Shown here in pieces: positions 52,765 through 61,860 of a stretch of DNA of 64,000 bases. Origin of the DNA: Aedoeadaptatus acetigenes (GTDB lineage Bacteria; Bacillota; Clostridia; Tissierellales; Peptoniphilaceae). The notes beneath the pieces were generated by a model. That model made no database searches, was not told the DNA's origin, and saw only the letters and a list, made by a program, of their open reading frames with translations. A program made the translations under genes and the position numbers. Numbering within the stretch: the stretch's first letter is position 1; each line of letters starts with the position of its first letter. The stretch spans positions 1 to 64,000 of the forward strand of contig NZ_JAOQJD010000013.1 of the NCBI RefSeq assembly GCF_025566985.1, written 5' to 3'.

Positions 52765-53652
52765 ATGAGAAAATGGATCATCGGCGCCCTCCTTCTCCTT
52801 CTGGTGACGGCCGCGGGCCTGAAAATCTATGCCGCAAAAACCGAAGCGGATCTAATTCACCAGGTAAGTCTAGATGAGATGCGGCGCGAGGAAAGACAGG
52901 AAGCGCGGAAAAAAGAAGCGGCGAAGAAAATTCCGCCGAAGGAAATAAAAAAAGAAATGCCGCAGGCCGCCGCAGAAACACCGGCCGAAAAGGCAAGTGA
53001 GGCGCAGCCGCAGGTTCCTGCAGGCACGGGCCCCATCGTGGCCATCGACGCCGGCCACCAGGCCCACGGCAATCCCGAAAAAGAAACCATCGCCCCCTCG
53101 TCCAATCAAATGAAGGCGAAGGTAGCTGACGGCACCCGAGGCGTGGCCACGGGCATAGGCGAATACGAATTTAATTTGAATTTCAGCCGCTGTTTAAAGC
53201 AGAAGCTGGAATCGGCGGGCTACCGCGTGGTCATGATTCGCGATTCCAACGACGTGAATCTTTCCAATCAGGAGCGGGCGGCCATCGCCAACGCCTCGGG
53301 TGCTGAGGTGTATTTGAGGATTCACGCCAACGGCGGGCCCAAGGCGGTCGCGGGCATCGAGACCTACTACCCGTCGAAAAACAATCCCGACGTGGGCCAT
53401 TTAAGCGACGCCTCCATGCGCCTGTCGGAGCTGATTTTAAGCGAAATGGCCGCCGCCACTTCGGCGAAGCCCCGAGGCGCCATCGCAAGAGACGATTTAA
53501 CGGGCACCAATTTCGCCCAAATGCCCACGAGCCTCATCGAGTGCGGCTACATGTCCAATCCCGAAGAAGACAAAAAACTCAACGATCCGAGCTACCAAGA
53601 GGCCATGGCCATTGGCATATTGCGGGCCCTGGATCGCTATTTTAAAAGCTAA
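52765..53652 (+). CDS. N-acetylmuramoyl-L-alanine amidase (Amidase_3)
   Basis: 295 residues; ATG at 52765 after AAAGGAG. An N-terminal membrane anchor or signal (WIIGALLLLLVTAAGLKIYA) and a Lys/Glu/Ala-rich linker lead to the catalytic domain (about 90-293). Zinc ligands can be seen in IDAGHQ, GEYEFNLN and RIHANG, with the catalytic Glu in LIECGYMSNPEED. It cuts the bond between muramic acid and the stem peptide outside the cell. Followed after 9 bases by the AIM24 gene, probably one transcript. Confidence 0.93.
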   Translation: MRKWIIGALLLLLVTAAGLKIYAAKTEADLIHQVSLDEMRREERQEARKKEAAKKIPPKEIKKEMPQAAAETPAEKASEAQPQVPAGTGPIVAIDAGHQAHGNPEKETIAPSSNQMKAKVADGTRGVATGIGEYEFNLNFSRCLKQKLESAGYRVVMIRDSNDVNLSNQERAAIANASGAEVYLRIHANGGPKAVAGIETYYPSKNNPDVGHLSDASMRLSELILSEMAAATSAKPRGAIARDDLTGTNFAQMPTSLIECGYMSNPEEDKKLNDPSYQEAMAIGILRALDRYFKS

Positions 53653-53661
53653 GGAGCGACT

Positions 53662-54456
53662 ATGTTTACCATTCACAATTTTACCGACAACGACGACATT
53701 CGCATCGTGGAAGAAAAAGGACCCTTTCAGGTGCTGGAATACAAGCGGGACCTTTCCGTGCGCAGGGAAGAGGCCATGGAGGCCTACTTCGCCTCGCAAA
53801 TGAACGTAAGAAAGAGGCAGGTGTACTGCGATCTTTCCAAGGGCGATGTCACCGTCCAACCCGGCGCCATGCAGTGGATGCTCGGGGACGTGAAGGCCAC
53901 CACGGGAATCAAGGGCGCCAAAGACTTTTTCGGCAAGGCCGTAAAGGGCGGCCTCTCCGGCGAAAGCGCCATTAAGCCGGAATACACCGGTACGGGCAGG
54001 CTTTGCCTCGAGCCCACGGATGTGTACATTCTTCTGGAAGACCTCACCGATTGGAACGGCGCCATCATTTTAAAAGACGGCCTCTTTATGGCCTGTGACG
54101 GAAAACTCGAACAAAAAATCGTGGCCCGCACCAATGTGTCCTCCGCTTTCGGCGGCATGGGTCTGTTTAATCTGAGCTTAAAGGGCGAAGGCGTCGTGTG
54201 CCTGGAATCCCCCGTGCCGAGAGAAGAGCTCATCGTCATCGATCTCGTGGACGATGTGCTGAAGATCGACGGCAATTTGGCCCTGGCCTGGTCCAACAGC
54301 TTGGAATTTACCGTGGAGCGAAGCGGCAAGAGCTTGGTCGGCTCCGCGGCAAGCGGCGAAGGCCTGGTCAACGCCTATCGCGGCACGGGGCGGGTGATTA
54401 TGGCCCCGGTGAAGGACGTGCGCCGACAATTGCAAAGCGATGTGAAAAACGATTGA
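53662..54456 (+). CDS. AIM24 family protein
   Basis: 264 residues, rich in beta strands. Signature stretches are FQVLEYKRDLSV near the start, QPGAMQWMLGDV and GLFNLSLKGEGVVCLESP in the middle, and NAYRGTGRVIMAP at the end. The family is widespread in bacteria and related to a mitochondrial inner-membrane biogenesis factor, but its bacterial role is not established. Downstream of the amidase with a GGAGCG site and ended by a bidirectional terminator. Confidence 0.9.
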   Translation: MFTIHNFTDNDDIRIVEEKGPFQVLEYKRDLSVRREEAMEAYFASQMNVRKRQVYCDLSKGDVTVQPGAMQWMLGDVKATTGIKGAKDFFGKAVKGGLSGESAIKPEYTGTGRLCLEPTDVYILLEDLTDWNGAIILKDGLFMACDGKLEQKIVARTNVSSAFGGMGLFNLSLKGEGVVCLESPVPREELIVIDLVDDVLKIDGNLALAWSNSLEFTVERSGKSLVGSAASGEGLVNAYRGTGRVIMAPVKDVRRQLQSDVKND

Positions 54457-54465
54457 CGCCACGTA

Positions 54466-54498
54466 AAAAGCCTCCGATAAATTTCGGAGGCTTCTTTT
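54466..54498. terminator. bidirectional terminator between AIM24 and NamZ-like genes
   Basis: AAGCCTCCGA (54468-54477) pairs with TCGGAGGCTT (54484-54493), with A's before and T's after. Confidence 0.85.
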
Positions 54499-56125
54499 AT
54501 TTGTAAAGTAAATAAGTTTCTCTCTGGGCCTTAAAGGCGTTCACGTCTTTTTCGTAGGCCTTCACGATGGTTTCGGGAGACGCACCGGCCCTGAAGAGGC
54601 GGGCGATTTCTTCCGATCCCTGGACGAGATAGAACATGGAGTAGGGCTTTTTGCAGGCGGGCACGTTGATGGGCCGCATTTGATTGGCCACGGCCAGGGT
54701 GTAGATCCCCGTGCGGGCCGGATTAAATGTGTGCCAGTCCGTGACCTTGAGGCGCACGCCGCCCCTTTTGCCTTTCGGCGCGGGAGTGAAGGTGACGCCG
54801 GGCAGATTCGCCCCGTTGAGCCTTCGGGCGTATTCATTGGAATTGATGTTTCTGCCGCCGACCCAGCGGAAGTATTCCCCTTGGCCGATGCCGGTTTCCT
54901 CGCCGCTTCCCGTGGCCATGTACAAAAAGGCGCTTTCCAAATTGGGAATGTTCGGGCTCGTTTGGGCAAAGGGCAAGCCCGTGTCTTGCCAAACCATGCT
55001 CCGTGTCCAGTTCTTCATGGGTACGACGGTAAGGTCGGCGCCGATTTCCCGATTAAAGAACTGCCCCAATTCTCCGGCGGTCATGCCGTGGGCCATGGGC
55101 ATTTTGTCGATGCCCACAAAGGATTTGAAGCGGGTTTCTCTCAGGAATCCTTCCACGATTTCCCCGCCCAGGGGATTGGGCCGGTCCAAAACCACGATGG
55201 GAATGTTGTTTTCCTTCGCCGCGACCATGGCGTTTTGCAAAGTGGAAATGTAGGTGTAGGTACGCGAACCGATGTCCTGCATGTCGTAGACCAAAACGTC
55301 TACGCCCTTAAGCATGTCCCGAGAGGGCTTTCTCGTCGGGCCGTAGAGGCTGTAGACGGGCAGATTCATCTTCGCATCGAAGTAGCTCGGCACATAGGCC
55401 CCGGCGGTTTGCTTGCCGTCGAGCCCGTGTTCCGGGCTGTAGAGAGCCACGAGTTTCGCATTGGAATAGGCCTTGATCTTTTCCGCTACGGGAACGCCGG
55501 CGGCGTCCACCCCCGTTTGATTGGTAATGAGGCCCACCCGCTTGTTGTCGATTAATTGATTGTACTCCGTAAAGAGCCGCTCGTTACCTAAAATGACGCG
55601 GCCTGTGGGCTCGACAGGCGTCGGTTTCGGCGCGGGAGCCGGCCCTTTTGTGGTGATCACCGCTTCGTTTCGCGCCTTGTCATAGCTTACGTCGAAGCCT
55701 AAAATCACGCCCATGCTTCTCAGGCGGAAGTAGTTGTAGCCGCGAACATTAAAGGCATTTTCCACGAGTTCCGCGGGATGCTCCCCGATGACCGTGAGCC
55801 TCATTTGTTGCGAGACGCCACGCTCCACGGCGCCGCCGGTTTGATCGCCGGGGATGGGAGTGTAGGTCTTCGTGCAGTCCACGACGATCTCTTTGTTGTC
55901 GCCCTTAAGATCGAAGTCCACCTTGCCCCTTAAGGCCTGCGCCAAATCCCGGAGGCGGTAGTAATTGTAGCCGCCTACATTGTAGCCCCTGAGGTCTGTG
56001 AGTTCGCCGTTGATGCGAAGGGCTTGAGGGCTTTTCACCGCCCGCACCCCTTGGGCGTGGGCCGCCGTAGGCAACAGCATGGCAAAAATAAGTAAAAAAA
56101 CGCTGAGTTTGAAAAATTTCTTCAT
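54497..56125 (-). CDS. secreted DUF1343 exo-beta-N-acetylmuramidase (NamZ-like)
   Basis: 542 residues. Signal peptide at 1-24 (LSVFLLIFAMLLPTAAHA). Two copies of a short domain with the GYNYYRLRDL / GYNYFRLRSM motif (about 45-160) resemble the copper-amine-oxidase N-terminal repeat used as an adhesive or stalk domain. A Pro-rich linker follows, then the DUF1343 domain (about 180-540: LITNQTGVDAAG, YSPEHGL, YDMQDIGSRTYTYIS, LDRPNPLGG). DUF1343 enzymes such as Bacillus NamZ release terminal MurNAc from peptidoglycan fragments. The combination suggests wall-fragment recycling outside the cell. Confidence 0.9.
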   Translation of the reverse strand: MKKFFKLSVFLLIFAMLLPTAAHAQGVRAVKSPQALRINGELTDLRGYNVGGYNYYRLRDLAQALRGKVDFDLKGDNKEIVVDCTKTYTPIPGDQTGGAVERGVSQQMRLTVIGEHPAELVENAFNVRGYNYFRLRSMGVILGFDVSYDKARNEAVITTKGPAPAPKPTPVEPTGRVILGNERLFTEYNQLIDNKRVGLITNQTGVDAAGVPVAEKIKAYSNAKLVALYSPEHGLDGKQTAGAYVPSYFDAKMNLPVYSLYGPTRKPSRDMLKGVDVLVYDMQDIGSRTYTYISTLQNAMVAAKENNIPIVVLDRPNPLGGEIVEGFLRETRFKSFVGIDKMPMAHGMTAGELGQFFNREIGADLTVVPMKNWTRSMVWQDTGLPFAQTSPNIPNLESAFLYMATGSGEETGIGQGEYFRWVGGRNINSNEYARRLNGANLPGVTFTPAPKGKRGGVRLKVTDWHTFNPARTGIYTLAVANQMRPINVPACKKPYSMFYLVQGSEEIARLFRAGASPETIVKAYEKDVNAFKAQRETYLLYK

Positions 56126-56208
56126 GTCCTCTCCTTTCTCTCTCTATTATAATTCATGACGGAGAAAAATCCCCCGGAACTTTGCGATGACATGGATTTG
56201 ACACAATG

Positions 56209-56232
56209 AAAAAACCTCCGCAATCGCGGAGG
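56209..56232 (-). terminator. terminator of the MarR gene
   Basis: CCTCCGC (56215-56221) pairs with GCGGAGG (56226-56232); A's at 56209-56214 read as T's on the minus strand. Confidence 0.85.
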
Positions 56233-56236
56233 CCTC

Positions 56237-56731
56237 TTACTCTTCGTTTTGTTGTCGGCAGGGCGGCAGTTCTTTTCTGCGAATGGCTTTCACATCCTCC
56301 GACTCGTTGAGCAATTTGTTGATGTTTTCCATGCTCTTTAAGAGAAAGCGCATGTCCCCGTCTGTGAGGTAGTCGCCCAATTTGTTTATAAAGGGCGCCA
56401 CGATGCCGCGAAATTCCCCGATGTAGTCCTCACCCTGTTTCGTGAGGTAGATATTCACGATACGGCTGTCCGCCTCCGAGCGCTTGCGGTAGACGAAGCC
56501 TTTTTCCTCAAGCACGGTGCAGATCTTGGAAATATTTCCGTGGTCCCGGCGCAGGGACTTGGCGATGGAGCGAATGGATGTGTCTTCCAAGGCGTCCACC
56601 TGGCCCATGACGAGAAATTGCAATTGTGTCAGTTCATAGGTTTTAGAAAAGTAGTCCGTTAAGGCGATTTTTGTATCCGACGCGTCCTTGATTAAATTCC
56701 AATAGGACCATAAAAATTCTCTGGATTCCAT
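56237..56731 (-). CDS. MarR family transcriptional regulator
   Basis: 164 residues, winged helix-turn-helix dimer. ALEDTSIRSIAKSLRRDHGNISKICTVLEEKGFVYRKR is broken here into helix-turn-helix (about 48-75) and wing (about 78-95, ending SEADSRIVNIYLT). Such proteins usually repress stress or efflux genes and release DNA when a phenolic or redox signal binds. The target is unknown, and no co-transcribed gene is seen. Own terminator. Confidence 0.9.
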   Translation of the reverse strand: MESREFLWSYWNLIKDASDTKIALTDYFSKTYELTQLQFLVMGQVDALEDTSIRSIAKSLRRDHGNISKICTVLEEKGFVYRKRSEADSRIVNIYLTKQGEDYIGEFRGIVAPFINKLGDYLTDGDMRFLLKSMENINKLLNESEDVKAIRRKELPPCRQQNEE

Positions 56732-56813
56732 ATGTGCCTCCTCGTGTCCTTTAACGTCGTCAGCCCGAAAGAGATTGTTTCTAATCTTTTCCTAATTATA
56801 AGTAGTTATTCAG

Positions 56814-56822
56814 ATTATACCA
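56814..56822 (-). promoter_or_regulatory. probable marR promoter, extended -10
   Basis: Minus-strand TGGTATAAT at 56822-56814, about 80 bases upstream of the start. The AT-rich stretch that follows (ATAACTACTTATAATTA) is a candidate operator. Confidence 0.5.
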
Positions 56823-56902
56823 CATAACCCGCCGTTTAAATATAATTTTTGTTTTTTCTTTTCGTTTTTTCTATATTTCTATCGTTTTTTAGTCTGTTTT
56901 AT

Positions 56903-56930
56903 AAAAAAACAGAGCCGCGCGAGGCGGCTC
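56903..56930 (-). terminator. terminator of the suf operon
   Basis: GAGCCGC (56912-56918) pairs with GCGGCTC (56924-56930); the A7 run at 56903-56909 reads as T's on the minus strand. Confidence 0.9.
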
Positions 56931-56933
56931 AAA

Positions 56934-57359
56934 TTATTTTTCCAGAATGTTTTTTAAGGTGTACCAGGGAAGCACGGCGCATTTCACCCGGGCGGGCAAT
57001 TTGGAAATGCCCTCGAATGCCATGGCGTCTTCCAATGCGTCTTCTTCCTCTTCCGTGAGGGAGACGCCTTTGATCATGCCGATAAAGGTGTCGGCCAGGT
57101 GCACGGCTTCATCTCGCGTCTTTCCACGCACCGTGTCGATCATAATGGAGGTGGACGCTTGGGAGATGGCGCAGCCTTCGCCTGTGTAGGACAGGTCTTT
57201 CAGCACGTCGCCGTCCAGTTTGATCTGCAGAGTGATTTCGTCGCCGCAGCTCGGGTTGTGGCCCAGCTCTTTAAAGTCCGGGTTTTCTAAATCCCCTTTG
57301 TTGTGCTGCGAGCGGGACTCTTCCATAATGAGCGTGGTGTAAATATCATCGAGTGCCAA
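56934..57359 (-). CDS. sufU: SufU, zinc sulfurtransferase/Fe-S assembly protein
   Basis: 141 residues. Metal/sulfur-binding residues: Cys38 and Asp40 (NPSCGD), Cys63 (GEGCAISQAS) and Cys127 (RVKCAVLPW). In Gram-positive bacteria SufU takes persulfide from SufS and passes it to the SufBCD scaffold. Last gene of the operon, overlapping sufS by 14 bases, and followed by a terminator. Confidence 0.95.
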   Translation of the reverse strand: MALDDIYTTLIMEESRSQHNKGDLENPDFKELGHNPSCGDEITLQIKLDGDVLKDLSYTGEGCAISQASTSIMIDTVRGKTRDEAVHLADTFIGMIKGVSLTEEEEDALEDAMAFEGISKLPARVKCAVLPWYTLKNILEK

Positions 57360-58593
57360 GACCCATCAACCTCCTTACTTCGTCGAGATTCTTAATAAAG
57401 TAGTCCACTTCTTCGATGGTGTTGTAGACGGCAAAGCTTGCCCGGCAGGAGAAGTGAATGCCGAAGCTTCTGTGCAGGGGTTGAGCGCAGTGGTGGCCGC
57501 TGCGAATGGCGATGCCCTTGGAATCCAAAATGGATGCCACGTCGTGGGGATGGACGTCTTTAAAGTTAAAGGTAATGAGTCCGCCTCTCGGATTGGTGGG
57601 GCGGGAGAGAATGGTAATGTCGTCCATTTGGCTCATGGCATCGTAGGCGTAGTCCACGAGGTAGCTTTCGTATTCGTGGATCTTGTCGAGACCGATGGCG
57701 TTTAAATAGTCGATGGCCACGGGAAGGCTCGATGCGGCGCCGACGTCTTGGGTGCCGGCTTCAAAGCGCCCGGGGGCCTTCAGGAAGGTGGAATGATCTT
57801 CGTAGACGTACTCGATCATGTCGCCGCCGTACATATAGGGCTTCATGGCGTTTAAATTGTCGAGCTTGCCGTAGAGGACCCCTGCGCCCATGGCCGCCAG
57901 CATTTTGTGGCCGCTGAAGACGTAGAAGTCGCAGTCCAGATCCTTCACATCCACAGGCATGTGAGGAGCCGCTTGGGCGCCGTCAACCACGGCCTTGGCG
58001 TCGGGGCTTACTTTTCTCAAATAAGCGATCATGCTCTTTACATCGGGCATGGTTCCCAAAACATTGGAAGATTGGGTAATGGCCAATAGCTTGGTCTTGG
58101 CCGTGATCTTTTCTTCGATTTCTTTTTTCGGAATCTCTTTGTTTTCGTCGATGTAGAGATACACAAGTTTCGCGCCGGTTTTTTCCGCCACGTATTGCCA
58201 GGTGACGAGATTGGCGTGGTGTTCCATAATGGACAGGACGATTTCGTCGCCTTCTTTGAGGTTTTCAAGGCCCCAGCAGTAGGCGAGGAGGTTGAGCCCT
58301 TCCGTGGCATTTCTGGTAAATACGATTTCTTCCACGCTATTTGCCCCGATAAAGTTTTTCACCGCTTCCCGGGCGCCTTCGTAGACTTCCGTGGCCGCCA
58401 TGGACAGGCGGTGGGCGCCGCGGTGGGGCCCGCCGTTTTCATAACTGTAATAACGGTTCATGGCTTCGATGACTTGTCTCGGTTTTTGCGTCGTGGCTGC
58501 CGAATCTAAATAGACCAGCGGTTTTTCTTTCGTAGACAGTTCCAGGAAGGGAAAGTCTTTGCGGATTTCTCTGATTTCACTACTTTGCAACAT
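57346..58593 (-). CDS. sufS: cysteine desulfurase SufS
   Basis: 415 residues, a PLP enzyme that removes sulfur from cysteine. PLP Lys in FSGHKML, the catalytic Cys in the IRSGHHCAQPLH region, and the N-terminal VYLDSAATTQKP are typical of group II desulfurases. The start follows GGAGGCGCC. Overlaps sufD and sufU, as expected for partners of one machine. Confidence 0.96.
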   Translation of the reverse strand: MLQSSEIREIRKDFPFLELSTKEKPLVYLDSAATTQKPRQVIEAMNRYYSYENGGPHRGAHRLSMAATEVYEGAREAVKNFIGANSVEEIVFTRNATEGLNLLAYCWGLENLKEGDEIVLSIMEHHANLVTWQYVAEKTGAKLVYLYIDENKEIPKKEIEEKITAKTKLLAITQSSNVLGTMPDVKSMIAYLRKVSPDAKAVVDGAQAAPHMPVDVKDLDCDFYVFSGHKMLAAMGAGVLYGKLDNLNAMKPYMYGGDMIEYVYEDHSTFLKAPGRFEAGTQDVGAASSLPVAIDYLNAIGLDKIHEYESYLVDYAYDAMSQMDDITILSRPTNPRGGLITFNFKDVHPHDVASILDSKGIAIRSGHHCAQPLHRSFGIHFSCRASFAVYNTIEEVDYFIKNLDEVRRLMGLGTR

Positions 58594-59599
58594 GATGGCG
58601 CCTCCCCATAATCCGTTCCAATTCCTCGTAAATGGCCTTGCGTTCGTCTTCGTAAATCACCGCGTCGATGACCGGTGCGAATTTCGCGTCGATAATCATG
58701 CGCTCCGCCGTCTCTGTATCGAAGCCGCGGGTGAGGAAGTAGTAGAGCATGTCCTGATCCAATTTTCCGGCGCTGGCGGCGTGGTTGCCTTCCACGTCGT
58801 CTTCGTGGCTCAACAGGGCCGGCACAGAAAGGCTTCGGGCCGTGGAATCCAGGAGAATGGCAAATTCCTCTTCGTTGCCCCGGCTGTGTTTGGATCCTTC
58901 CAAAAAGTCGATGCGGCTCTTAAATACCTTATAGGCATTGTCCATAAGGGCACCGTCCACGACGAGGTTCGAGGTGGTATCGATTCCTTCGTGAATCATG
59001 TCGTAAACCAAATCGTAAGATTGGCCGCCTTTTCCGAGATAGATGGATTGAATATTGCCGAGGGCGTTTTCGCCCTTCAAATAGCATTTCACATTGCTGG
59101 TTTCATCGCCGTCTCCCATGTGGAAGATGTAGCAATCAAGTTTCGCTCCTTCTTCGACGATGGCGCCGAGAGAAAGGTAGTTGGCCACTTCGCTCGCGTC
59201 CATGTTGACGAAATATAAGCGGGCTACTGCCTTTTTCTTTACGTGAATGCGCACGAGGGCGGAGCGATAGCCGCCTGTCTTTTTCGATGCGAAATAACCG
59301 TTAAAGTGGGCATTTTCCGCTACATCGAAATCTAAGGTTACGATTTCGTCCCCGTCGCCGTCCAGTCTGTTGACGCCGAGATCTTTCGTGCACGTAATAT
59401 TATATCGCTTGGCGATCGTGGAGTTCATGTCATGATGTTCCACCATTTCTTTGCTGATGCCGTAATCGTAATTTTTAAAGACTTCGGCAGCGGAAGCTTG
59501 TTCGTCGCCTTTTATCTCGCTTCCTTCAACTTCTACTTCATTTACATTTAAATAGGAGTAGGTTTTATAATCTAATATATTTCCCTTGTGTGCCTTCAT
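58580..59599 (-). CDS. sufD: Fe-S cluster assembly protein SufD
   Basis: 339 residues, a right-handed beta-helix protein of the SufB/SufD family. The C-terminal stretch with SVPALLSHEDDVEGNHAAS is the conserved core where SufD partners SufB, including the His next to Glu-Asp. It is shorter than SufB, as usual. Start at 59599 shares one base with the sufB stop. Part of the SufBC2D scaffold that builds clusters in the cytoplasm. Confidence 0.94.
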   Translation of the reverse strand: MKAHKGNILDYKTYSYLNVNEVEVEGSEIKGDEQASAAEVFKNYDYGISKEMVEHHDMNSTIAKRYNITCTKDLGVNRLDGDGDEIVTLDFDVAENAHFNGYFASKKTGGYRSALVRIHVKKKAVARLYFVNMDASEVANYLSLGAIVEEGAKLDCYIFHMGDGDETSNVKCYLKGENALGNIQSIYLGKGGQSYDLVYDMIHEGIDTTSNLVVDGALMDNAYKVFKSRIDFLEGSKHSRGNEEEFAILLDSTARSLSVPALLSHEDDVEGNHAASAGKLDQDMLYYFLTRGFDTETAERMIIDAKFAPVIDAVIYEDERKAIYEELERIMGRRHHVAK

Positions 59600-61014
59600 T
59601 AGCCGATGCTCCCTTCTAATTCCAAGGAGATGAGGTTGTTCATCTCGACGGCGTATTCCAGGGGCAGTTCCTTGGCGATGGGATCGGCGAAGCCCCGAAC
59701 CACCGTGGCCCGCGCTTCTTCCTCGGGAATACCGCGGGTCATAAGGTAGAAGATGACCTCGTCGGAAATGCGGCCGATTTTTGCCTCGTGACCGAAGTCC
59801 ACGTCCCGGTTGTTAATGTCGATGGCGGGAATCGTGTCCTGACGACTCAAATCATCGAGCATGAGGGATTCGCAGGAGACGGTGGATTTCGTGTGCTTGG
59901 CGTCGTCCGCCACTTTTACGAGCCCGCGGTAGACGCCGATGCCGCCGCCCTTGGAAATGGATTTCGATTGAATGGAGCTCTTGGTGTCGTTGGCCGCGTG
60001 AATAACTTGGGCGCCGGTGTCGATGTTTTGTCCGGCCCCGGCGAAGCTGATGCCGGTGTATTCGTTTTGCGCGCCGTCTCCTGCCAGGACGCTCATGGGA
60101 TAGAGCATGCTCACCTTGGAGCCGAAGGAGCCGGAGACCCATTGGATCTTGCCGTTTTTGCCCACGATGGCCCGCTTGGTGTTTAAGTTGTACATGTTTC
60201 TCGACCAGTTTTCGATGGTGGAGTAGCGCAGGGTGGCGTCGTCTTTGACGAAGAGCTCAACGGCCCCGGCGTGCAGGTTCAATGCGTTGTATTTCGGTGC
60301 GGAGCAGCCTTCGATAAAGTGGCACTTGGCGCCTTTTTCGATGATGATAAGGGTGTGCTCGAATTGACCGGCCCCCGGGGCGTTTAAGCGGAAGTAGGAC
60401 TGCAGAGGCACGTCCACATCCACGCCTTCGGGGACGTAGACGAAGCTGCCGCCGCTCCATACGGCGTAGTGCAGGGCGGCGTATTTGTGCAAACTCGGGT
60501 TAATGCACTTGCCGAAGTATTCCTTCACGATGTCTTCGTATTCGTGGAGGCCCGTTTCGAAGTCCGTGTAAATAACCCCTTGGTCCAACAGGTGTTGTTG
60601 AATGCTGTGGTAGACTACTTCCGAGTCGTATTGGGCGCCGACGCCTGAGAGCATGGCTTCTTTTTCCGCCTCGGGAATGCCCAGCTTGTCGAAGGTGCTG
60701 CGGATTTCTTCCGGCACGTCGTTCCAGTCGGCGGCCAAATCCGCGTCGGGACGAATGTAGGTGATGACCTTGTCCATGTCCACTTCCGACAGATCCGGTC
60801 CCCAGCTCGGGTTTTCCTTTTCGTTAAATATCTTTAAGGCTTCCAGACGCTTTTCAAGCATCCAGGCCGGTTCGTTTTTTTCGGCGGAAATTTGGCGCAC
60901 GATGGATTCGTTTAAGCCCTGTTCCGTCTTTTTTCGATAGGTGAAGGGATTTCTCTCGTCGTAAATCCCCCGGTCCATGTCTTGAATTTCTGTCTTCTTA
61001 CGCATGTTGCTCAT
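59599..61014 (-). CDS. sufB: Fe-S cluster assembly protein SufB
   Basis: 471 residues, full length. Conserved stretches include WSGGSFVYVPEGVDVDVPLQ, EGCSAPKYN (with the sulfur-accepting Cys region) and RNMYNLNTKRA. The C-terminal IGRISDEVIFYLMTRGI matches the family. Central scaffold subunit. Its start overlaps the sufC end by 17 bases. Confidence 0.96.
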   Translation of the reverse strand: MSNMRKKTEIQDMDRGIYDERNPFTYRKKTEQGLNESIVRQISAEKNEPAWMLEKRLEALKIFNEKENPSWGPDLSEVDMDKVITYIRPDADLAADWNDVPEEIRSTFDKLGIPEAEKEAMLSGVGAQYDSEVVYHSIQQHLLDQGVIYTDFETGLHEYEDIVKEYFGKCINPSLHKYAALHYAVWSGGSFVYVPEGVDVDVPLQSYFRLNAPGAGQFEHTLIIIEKGAKCHFIEGCSAPKYNALNLHAGAVELFVKDDATLRYSTIENWSRNMYNLNTKRAIVGKNGKIQWVSGSFGSKVSMLYPMSVLAGDGAQNEYTGISFAGAGQNIDTGAQVIHAANDTKSSIQSKSISKGGGIGVYRGLVKVADDAKHTKSTVSCESLMLDDLSRQDTIPAIDINNRDVDFGHEAKIGRISDEVIFYLMTRGIPEEEARATVVRGFADPIAKELPLEYAVEMNNLISLELEGSIG

Positions 61015-61744
61015 CCTTAATCCAGCCGAAGCCTTCTTCTTCGATGCGGTCGATGATTTCGTCGCCGCCTTCGGTGACGATGCGGCCGTTGTTAATGACG
61101 TGAACGAAATCCGGGTGGATTTCCTTCAGAATTTCTCTATGGTGCGTAATAATAATGGCGGATTTTTCGCCGTCCAAATATTCCTTTAAGCCACGGCTCA
61201 CGGTGGCGACGGCATCCACGTCGAGACCCGAGTCCGTTTCGTCCAAGATGGCGAGCTTGGGATCGAGCATTAAGAGTTGAAGGATTTCCGTCTTTTTCCG
61301 TTCCCCGCCGGAGAAGCCCACATTTAAATAGCGGCTTGCGTATTCCGGCTTCATGTCCAGAAGTTCCATTTTCTTTTCCAGGGCCTTTTTAAACTTCACG
61401 ATGGAGGTCTTTTCGCCGCGAGCCAGAAGGGCTTGGCGAATAAAGTTTTCCACGCTGATCCCCGGAATTTCGTAGGGGGTTTGGAAGCTTAAATACAAGC
61501 CGCGACGGGCGCGCTTGTCCGTGGATTCGTCGGAGACATCTTCCCCTTCGAAGTAAATCTTGCCTTCGGTCATGGTGTAGGCGGGGTTGGCCATAATCAC
61601 ATTGGCCAGGGTGGATTTCCCGCTGCCGTTGGGGCCCATAATGACGTGAACTTCGCCTTTGTTGACCTCCAGGTTCATGCCTTTTAATATTTCTTTTTCA
61701 CCTGCAGAGGCGCGCACGCCTTCTACTTTTAATAATGCATTCAT
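60998..61744 (-). CDS. sufC: Fe-S cluster assembly ATPase SufC
   Basis: 248 residues, an ABC-type ATPase that works in the cytoplasm rather than in transport. Walker A GPNGSGKST, signature FSGGERKK, Walker B LAILDETDSGLD, switch His in ITHH. First gene of sufCBDSU, with TAGGAGG upstream and a good promoter at 61796-61824. Confidence 0.97.
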   Translation of the reverse strand: MNALLKVEGVRASAGEKEILKGMNLEVNKGEVHVIMGPNGSGKSTLANVIMANPAYTMTEGKIYFEGEDVSDESTDKRARRGLYLSFQTPYEIPGISVENFIRQALLARGEKTSIVKFKKALEKKMELLDMKPEYASRYLNVGFSGGERKKTEILQLLMLDPKLAILDETDSGLDVDAVATVSRGLKEYLDGEKSAIIITHHREILKEIHPDFVHVINNGRIVTEGGDEIIDRIEEEGFGWIKDEQHA

Positions 61745-61795
61745 CTATTCAAACATCCTCCTATATCCGATTATTTCTGTATGATATCCTTTTTA

Positions 61796-61824
61796 ACTAT
61801 AACATGCTTAGGAAATCCCGTCAA
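61796..61824 (-). promoter_or_regulatory. suf operon promoter
   Basis: Minus-strand TTGACG (61819-61824), 17-base spacer, TATAGT (61796-61801), about 45 bases before the sufC start. Confidence 0.8.
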
Positions 61825-61845
61825 TATAGACCTTTCGAGCCTTTT

Positions 61846-61854
61846 TGTTATAAT
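61846..61854 (+). promoter_or_regulatory. mutY promoter, extended -10, leaderless arrangement
   Basis: TGTTATAAT (61846-61854) ends six bases before the ATG at 61861, so transcription would start at or next to the A of the start codon. No ribosome site is present. Confidence 0.6.
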
Positions 61855-61860
61855 AGCTTC

